Shown: positions 58,917-64,000 of the stretch, piece by piece
How positions within the stretch are numbered: the first letter of the stretch is position 1
How the letters are laid out: each line of letters opens with the position of its first letter
Origin: Yersinia aldovae ATCC 35236
GTDB lineage: Bacteria; Pseudomonadota; Gammaproteobacteria; Enterobacterales; Enterobacteriaceae
Direction of reading: 5' to 3'
Length of the DNA stretch: 64,000 nt
Assembly (NCBI RefSeq): GCF_000173735.1
Contig: NZ_ACCB01000006.1
Coordinates: 1 to 64,000 of the forward strand
Position numbers and translations under genes: made by a program
The notes under the pieces: model-generated
Told to the model about the DNA's origin: nothing
Seen by the model: only the letters and a program-made list of their open reading frames with translations
The model's database searches: none

Positions 58917-61301
58917 TCAATGCTTGCTATGTTGCGCCAAACTCAGCCAGGTTTGCACCACGGTATCCGGGTTGAGAGATAAACTGTCTATCCCCTGTTC
59001 CATTAACCACAAGGCAAAATCTTCATGGTCAGATGGCCCCTGACCACAAATGCCAACATATTTACCCTGACGTTTAGCTGCCTGAATTGCCATTGATAAC
59101 AATGCCTTAACTGCCTCATTGCGTTCATCAAACAATTCTGACACCACACCCGAGTCCCTGTCCAGCCCCAGCGTAAGCTGAGTCATATCATTGGAACCAA
59201 TAGAGAACCCATCAAAATGCTCAAGGAACTGATCAGCCAGCAGCGCATTGGAAGGGATTTCGCACATCATAATGATCTTCAGACCATTTTCGCCACGTTT
59301 TAGCCCCTGCCGGGCAAGTTCAGCGACCACCGCCTCTGCCTGAGCAACGGTACGTACAAAAGGCACCATAACCTCGACGTTGGTCAACCCCATGACATTG
59401 CGCACCCGTTTCATCGCCTCACACTCCAGTGCAAAACAATCACGAAAGCTGTCTGCAACATAACGGCCGGCACCACGGAAGCCCAACATCGGGTTTTCCT
59501 CATGGGGTTCATATTTTTCGCCCCCCACCAGATTGGCATACTCATTAGATTTAAAATCAGACAAACGCACAATCACCCGTTTAGGCCAGAACGCCGCGCC
59601 TAAGGTAGAAATCCCTTCGGTCAGGCGACCAACATAGAACTCGACCGGGTCGTCATAGCCGTTCATCAGTGCCTTAATTTCAGCCTGAATCTCCGCGGAC
59701 TGTTGATCAAACTCCAACAACGCTTTTGGATGGACACCTATCATGCGGTTAATAATAAATTCCAACCGCGCCAGACCAACCCCCTCATTTGGCAAGCGGG
59801 CGAAGTCAAAAGCCCGATCGGGGTTACCAACATTCATCATGATTTTCAACGGTAAATCAGGCAGTTCAGTCACCTGCGAACTTTGAATCGAGAAGTCCAG
59901 CAGCTCATGATAGACATAACCGGTATCCCCTTCAGCGCAAGAAACCGTCACATTCTGACCTTCATGCAAAAGATCGGTGGCATTGCCGCATCCCACCACC
60001 GCCGGAATCCCCAACTCGCGGGCGATAATTGCGGCATGGCAGGTACGCCCGCCGCGGTTGGTCACAATGGCTGATGCTTTTTTCATGATCGGCTCCCAAT
60101 CAGGGTCAGTCATGTCTGTTACCAGAACATCACCGGCCTGAATGCGATCCATCTCGCTGATATCATGAATAATCTTGACCGGCCCAGCACCAATGCGATG
60201 CCCAATAGCGCGACCTTCCACCAGCACATTGCTCTGATTATTCAATAGGTAGCGCTCCATCACTTGCTCATTGGAACGCACCGTTTCCGGCCGGGCTTGC
60301 ACGATAAACAGCTTACCGGTATGGCCGTCTTTGGCCCACTCGATATCCATCGGGCGACCATAGTGCTCTTCAATCAACAATGCCTGATGGGCCAATGCCT
60401 CAACTTCATCGTCGCTAAGAGCGAAACGATTGCGTTGTACTTCTGGCACATCTTCAATTTGAACCTGTTTGCCATGTTCCTGACTGTCGGCGTAAACCAT
60501 ACGGATCTTCTTCGATCCCATATTGCGGCGCACAATGGCAGGTTTACCATTACGCAACGTTGGTTTATGCACATAAAACTCGTCTGGGTTAACCGCGCCC
60601 TGCACCACCATTTCACCCAAACCGTGGGCTGCGGTGATAAACACCACCTGATCAAAACCCGATTCAGTATCAATGGTAAACATCACCCCTGATGATGCAA
60701 GGTCTGAGCGCACCATCCGTTGCACACCGGCCGACAACGCCACACCGCGATGGTCATAGCCCTGATGTACGCGATAAGAGATGGCGCGATCGTTAAACAA
60801 AGAGGCAAAAACATGTTTGATGGCGACCATTACCGCCTCAATACCCTGTACGTTAAGGAAAGTTTCTTGCTGACCCGCAAAGGAGGCGTCCGGCATATCC
60901 TCAGCCGTGGCGGAAGAACGCACAGCAAAGGAAGCCTCAGGCTCGCCATCCGCTAACTGCTTATAAGCCTCGTGAATTGATTGTTCAAACGCGGGGTGGA
61001 ACGGCGTCTCAATAACCCATTGGCGGATCTGCGCGCCCGCTTTGGTCAATGCTGTAATATCATCAACGTTGGTGTTATCCAGTAGTTGATAGATACGCTG
61101 GTTAACACCACTTTGCTCCAGAAAATCATTAAACGCCTGAGCTGTGGTCGCAAAGCCATTGGGGACCGAAACACCCAATTCTGAAAGATTGGTTATCATT
61201 TCACCCAGAGAGGCATTCTTGCCGCCTACCCTTTCAACATCCTGCATCCCGAGCTGGTTGTACCAAAGCACGTTACACAGATTTAGGCCATTGTTGGACA
61301 T
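58917..61301 (-). CDS. ppsA: Phosphoenolpyruvate synthase
   Basis: PpsA makes phosphoenolpyruvate from pyruvate and ATP for growth on three-carbon substrates. The 794-residue enzyme shows the N-terminal ATP-grasp domain ([33 protein letters not shown]), the phosphohistidine swivel domain ([20 protein letters not shown]) and the C-terminal PEP/pyruvate barrel ([26 protein letters not shown]). The divergent ppsR encodes its regulator. A Cra site lies about 130 bases upstream. Confidence 0.97.
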   Translation of the reverse strand: MSNNGLNLCNVLWYNQLGMQDVERVGGKNASLGEMITNLSELGVSVPNGFATTAQAFNDFLEQSGVNQRIYQLLDNTNVDDITALTKAGAQIRQWVIETPFHPAFEQSIHEAYKQLADGEPEASFAVRSSATAEDMPDASFAGQQETFLNVQGIEAVMVAIKHVFASLFNDRAISYRVHQGYDHRGVALSAGVQRMVRSDLASSGVMFTIDTESGFDQVVFITAAHGLGEMVVQGAVNPDEFYVHKPTLRNGKPAIVRRNMGSKKIRMVYADSQEHGKQVQIEDVPEVQRNRFALSDDEVEALAHQALLIEEHYGRPMDIEWAKDGHTGKLFIVQARPETVRSNEQVMERYLLNNQSNVLVEGRAIGHRIGAGPVKIIHDISEMDRIQAGDVLVTDMTDPDWEPIMKKASAIVTNRGGRTCHAAIIARELGIPAVVGCGNATDLLHEGQNVTVSCAEGDTGYVYHELLDFSIQSSQVTELPDLPLKIMMNVGNPDRAFDFARLPNEGVGLARLEFIINRMIGVHPKALLEFDQQSAEIQAEIKALMNGYDDPVEFYVGRLTEGISTLGAAFWPKRVIVRLSDFKSNEYANLVGGEKYEPHEENPMLGFRGAGRYVADSFRDCFALECEAMKRVRNVMGLTNVEVMVPFVRTVAQAEAVVAELARQGLKRGENGLKIIMMCEIPSNALLADQFLEHFDGFSIGSNDMTQLTLGLDRDSGVVSELFDERNEAVKALLSMAIQAAKRQGKYVGICGQGPSDHEDFALWLMEQGIDSLSLNPDTVVQTWLSLAQHSKH

Positions 61302-61626
61302 CGAAACAATCCTTTTTACATTATCTATAAGTTACAGACAGTCTGTAGGGTACGGACAGAGGTTAGGGTGGCTGACAAGCCAGCCATACGCATTTAAGAG
61401 ACTAGCACAATGATCCATAGCACATGGACAGGTGAATCGATCAAGCCAACAAGAAAAGTGTTTTTCGGCTGATTCTGACCGCAAACACTTTACCCATAAA
61501 ATCAATAAGGCACACTGAAGGGCGAAAATGTCCCTATTATTGTCAAAGCGATTTATTGGCAAAGCAACATATTCACCAAACATAGCGGATGATAACGATT
61601 CGCCTACAACGCATTCAGGAGTCAGC
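61302..61626. other. Divergent gap between ppsA and ppsR
   Basis: It holds the Cra site and should hold both promoters. An in-frame ATG at 61528 would extend ppsR by 33 residues unlike any family member; no separate gene is seen. Confidence 0.5.
61433..61444 (+). promoter_or_regulatory. Cra (FruR) site upstream of ppsA
   Basis: With the two bases before it, GGTGAATCGATCAA fits the Cra consensus RSTGAAWCSNTHHW at every position. It lies about 132 bases before the ppsA start; Cra activates E. coli ppsA from an upstream site. Confidence 0.7.
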
Positions 61627-62448
61627 GTGGAAAGAAGTGTATTTTATATTTCAGATGGTACGGCGATCACCGCAGAAGTGCTTGGCCACGCCGTGTTGTC
61701 CCAATTCCCGGTGAAGGCAACCACCTTTACGCTGCCATTTGTTGAAAGTGCCGCACGTGCGCAAGAAGTTTGTGAGAAAATCAACCAGATATATCAAGAT
61801 ACCGGCGTCAGGCCACTGGTATTCTATTCAATAATCAGTGTCGAAGTGCGGGAGATAATTCAGCGTAGCGACGGATTCTGTCAAGATATTGTGCAGGCGC
61901 TAGTTGCCCCGCTTCAAGGTGAGTTGGGTGTAGCACCTCAACCGATACTCAATAGAACCCACGGCTTAACTGAAAGTAATCTGGGTAAATACGATGCGCG
62001 CATCGCAGCTATCGATTACGCCCTGGCTCATGATGACGGTATTTCTCTACGCAATCTGGATCAAGCGCAGGTGATTCTGCTGGGTGTCTCCCGCTGTGGT
62101 AAAACGCCAACCAGCCTCTACCTGGCGATGCAATTTGGCATTCGCGCGGCAAACTACCCGTTTATCGCCGATGATATGGACAATTTGCAGCTTCCTGCGG
62201 CGCTGAAACCCTTTCAGCATAAACTTTTTGGGTTAACCATTAATCCTGAACGGCTCGCCGCTATTCGTGAGGAGCGGCGTGAAAACAGCCGTTATGCCTC
62301 TTTACGTCAATGCCGGATGGAGGTCGGTGAAGTTGAAGCATTATTCCGTAAAAATCAGATTCGCTATTTGAATTCTACCAACTACTCGGTCGAGGAGATT
62401 TCAACAAAAATTTTGGATATTTTAGGCATGAGCCGCCGGATGTTTTAA
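61627..62448 (+). CDS. ppsR: PEP synthase regulatory kinase/pyrophosphorylase PpsR (YdiA)
   Basis: PpsR turns PpsA off by ADP-dependent phosphorylation of a threonine and back on by Pi-dependent dephosphorylation (DUF299 family). The P-loop is in [19 protein letters not shown]; the N-terminus [15 protein letters not shown] and [20 protein letters not shown] are family blocks. I chose the GTG at 61627: AGGAG lies five bases upstream and the 273 residues match the family. Confidence 0.93.
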   Translation: MERSVFYISDGTAITAEVLGHAVLSQFPVKATTFTLPFVESAARAQEVCEKINQIYQDTGVRPLVFYSIISVEVREIIQRSDGFCQDIVQALVAPLQGELGVAPQPILNRTHGLTESNLGKYDARIAAIDYALAHDDGISLRNLDQAQVILLGVSRCGKTPTSLYLAMQFGIRAANYPFIADDMDNLQLPAALKPFQHKLFGLTINPERLAAIREERRENSRYASLRQCRMEVGEVEALFRKNQIRYLNSTNYSVEEISTKILDILGMSRRMF

Positions 62449-62450
62449 TC

Positions 62451-62519
62451 ATCCCCTTGGTCGTTGAAGCCTCAGGGTCGTTCGCTTACTGCCTACAACG
62501 CCAATTGCTTTGGGTATAA
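62451..62519. repeat. Short ERIC-like remnant after ppsR
   Basis: ATCCCCTTGGTCGTTGAAGC, GTTCGCTTACTGCCTACAAC and GCTTTGGGTATAA resemble a reversed, internally deleted ERIC. The match is weaker than for the other copies. Confidence 0.45.
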
Positions 62520-62671
62520 ATATTAACTATGTAAATAATTTACAGTTTATTTTATCTAAATTTGTATGAATCTCGGCAATGGCGGTTGAATTCATATCAT
62601 TTTGGTTTATTGTGATCGCCATCACTTCCCGGTATTCCTGCCGCAGAGAAGAACAGATTTAGAGAATTTTC

Positions 62672-63718
62672 ATGCACAAAACAGATGAACTGCGGACAGC
62701 GCGCATCGATAGCTTAATCACGCCACAACAACTGGCCGATAAGTTACCTATTTCTGACGCTGTAGCTGATAACGTGACAGCGTCACGCAAACGTATCGAA
62801 AAAATAGTGACAGGCGAAGACCCACGCCTGCTGGTTATCGTAGGCCCCTGTTCCATTCATGACCTGGATGCTGCCATTGATTATGCCACCCGGCTTAATG
62901 TGCTACGCGAGCGTTATCAAGACAGCCTCGAAATTGTGATGCGCACCTACTTTGAGAAACCGCGCACGGTTGTTGGTTGGAAAGGACTTATCTCTGATCC
63001 CGCACTGGATGGCTCGTGTCAGGTCAATCTGGGCATTGAATTGGCGCGCAAATTGCTATTGGCCGTCAATGAGATAGGCTTACCGACGGCGACCGAGTTT
63101 CTCGATATGGTCACCGGCCAGTATATTGCCGATCTAATCAGTTGGGGTGCCATTGGCGCTCGCACCACTGAAAGTCAGATTCACCGCGAAATGGCCTCAG
63201 CGCTCTCCTGCCCGGTTGGTTTCAAAAATGGTACCGACGGTAACACCCGGATTGCCATCGATGCTATCCGTGCCGCCCAAGCCAGCCATATGTTTTTATC
63301 TCCGGATAAAACCGGTCAGATGACGATTTACCAAACCAGCGGTAACCCCTATGGCCACATTATTATGCGCGGTGGGAAGATGCCTAATTATGGCGCATCC
63401 GATATTGCCGCTGCATGTGACAGCTTGCGGGAGTTTGATTTACCGGAACATCTGGTGGTGGATTTCAGCCACGGCAATTGCCAGAAAATGCACCGCCGCC
63501 AGTTAGAAGTTGCCGCTGACATTGGCCAGCAGATTCGTGCAGGCTCAACCGCCATTGTGGGGGTGATGGCTGAAAGCTTCCTGATTGAAGGCACGCAAAA
63601 GATTATTGCCGGACAACCGCTAACTTATGGGCAATCTATTACCGACCCATGCCTGAATTGGGCGGACACCGAGCAATTATTGAGCTTACTGGCTGATGCG
63701 GTCAGTAGCCGATTTTAA
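62672..63718 (+). CDS. aroH: DAHP synthase, tryptophan-sensitive
   Basis: AroH condenses phosphoenolpyruvate and erythrose 4-phosphate to DAHP, the first step of the shikimate pathway; this isoenzyme is inhibited by tryptophan. The 348 residues follow E. coli AroH closely: IVGPCSIHD, EIVMRTYFEKPRTVVGWKG, IGARTTESQIHREMAS and the C-terminal VDFSHGNCQK. It uses PEP, the product of PpsA next door. I could not make out a clear TrpR operator in the 220 bases upstream. Confidence 0.95.
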   Translation: MHKTDELRTARIDSLITPQQLADKLPISDAVADNVTASRKRIEKIVTGEDPRLLVIVGPCSIHDLDAAIDYATRLNVLRERYQDSLEIVMRTYFEKPRTVVGWKGLISDPALDGSCQVNLGIELARKLLLAVNEIGLPTATEFLDMVTGQYIADLISWGAIGARTTESQIHREMASALSCPVGFKNGTDGNTRIAIDAIRAAQASHMFLSPDKTGQMTIYQTSGNPYGHIIMRGGKMPNYGASDIAAACDSLREFDLPEHLVVDFSHGNCQKMHRRQLEVAADIGQQIRAGSTAIVGVMAESFLIEGTQKIIAGQPLTYGQSITDPCLNWADTEQLLSLLADAVSSRF

Positions 63719-63923
63719 CCACAAGGCCGTGGATAGAATAGGGTTAATCGCATGGGTTAACTCTTTCTATCACCAAATCAAATACGTCAAACCCATTCCA
63801 TTGAGTCCCTCCCAATCCCCTACCAATAAATCAATCCAGTTATATTCACACCTTAAATAACTAATGAAAAACAAGTCATTGGCATATTAATTAATAGACT
63901 TTATTGTTGAAACACCCCCAATT
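63719..63923. other. Region after aroH
   Basis: No gene and no strong terminator are visible; AT content rises toward the Fur box at the right edge. Confidence 0.4.
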
Positions 63924-63942
63924 GAAGATGATAATCATTATC
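63924..63942. promoter_or_regulatory. Strong Fur box at the right edge
   Basis: GAAGATGATAATCATTATC matches the 19-base Fur consensus at 17 positions and contains the perfect palindrome TGATAATCATTATCA. It lies about 35 bases before the last ATG of the window and should make the next gene iron-repressed. Confidence 0.85.
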
Positions 63943-63978
63943 ACATTAGCGATTATATAAACCATAAGACCAAACATT

Positions 63979-64000
63979 ATGCACAACGCGGCTAACCAAA
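63979..64000 (+). CDS. hemP: Start of a Fur-controlled gene, probably hemP (partial)
   Basis: An ATG at 63979 opens a frame (MHNAANQ) cut by the window end. In E. coli the hemin-uptake-type gene ydiE (hemP family) follows aroH directly, and Y. enterocolitica has a Fur-controlled hemPRSTUV locus. Location and the Fur box suggest hemP; seven residues are too few to confirm it. Confidence 0.4.

Noticed and set aside
62520..62671. TrpR operator before aroH
   Set aside because: ATTAACTATGTAAAT near 62523 recalls the operator weakly, but too few positions agree to call it.

Overview
The window is chromosomal DNA of an enterobacterium, almost certainly Yersinia and most likely of the Y. enterocolitica group. 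Four things point there: a RovA-type SlyA regulator, about a dozen ERIC (enterobacterial repetitive intergenic consensus) elements in the gaps, a two-gene pertussis-type toxin locus matching the ytxAB genes described from Y. enterocolitica, and a gene order that follows E. coli over long stretches. Names rest on recognising protein and RNA families by eye; no database was searched.

Layout. Positions 1-8150 carry pspF (activator of the phage shock operon, which would lie to the left), the AB-type toxin genes ytxAB on the opposite strand, a RyhB-type iron sRNA with a Fur box, and the complete sapABCDF peptide transporter operon. Positions 8150-10420 are an AT-rich accessory island with a zinc metalloprotease gene broken inside its zinc motif. 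From 11000 to the end the order follows the E. coli dtpA-to-aroH segment: dtpA, (VOC pseudogene, yohC, yjbD-like), gstA, pdxY, tyrS, pdxH, mliC, anmK, slyB, rovA/slyA, ydhIJK, ydhF, ydhL, (eptA pseudogene), nemR-nemA, gloA, rnt, grxD, mepH (broken), sodB, ynhF, purR, punR-punC, cfa, ribC, mdtK, three tRNA-Val(GAC) genes, pykF, lpp, ldtE, sufABCDSE, menI, ydiJ, ydiK, an RprA-type sRNA, ppsA, ppsR, aroH, and at the right edge a Fur box with a probable start of hemP. E. coli sodC and lhr are missing from their usual places.

How the genes work together. Iron: the RyhB-type sRNA, its likely target sodB, the Fur-boxed suf operon for Fe-S assembly and the Fur-boxed right edge form one iron-sparing set. 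Envelope: psp, sap, eptA, mliC, slyB, lpp, ldtE and mepH act on membrane stress, antimicrobial peptides and peptidoglycan. Central carbon: pykF and ppsA catalyse opposite directions of the PEP/pyruvate step and each has a good Cra site. Purines: PurR, PunR and PunC are neighbours. Electrophile defence: NemR-NemA-GloA. Vitamins: PdxY, PdxH and RibC.

Two themes deserve attention. First, four genes (metalloprotease, VOC protein, eptA, mepH) are each broken by a single-base length change in a homopolymer run; this could be real decay or switching, or systematic sequencing error. Second, ERIC elements sit in functional places: in the suf leader, directly before the mdtK start, and over the 3' end of pdxY, where the repeat supplies the last codons and the stop.
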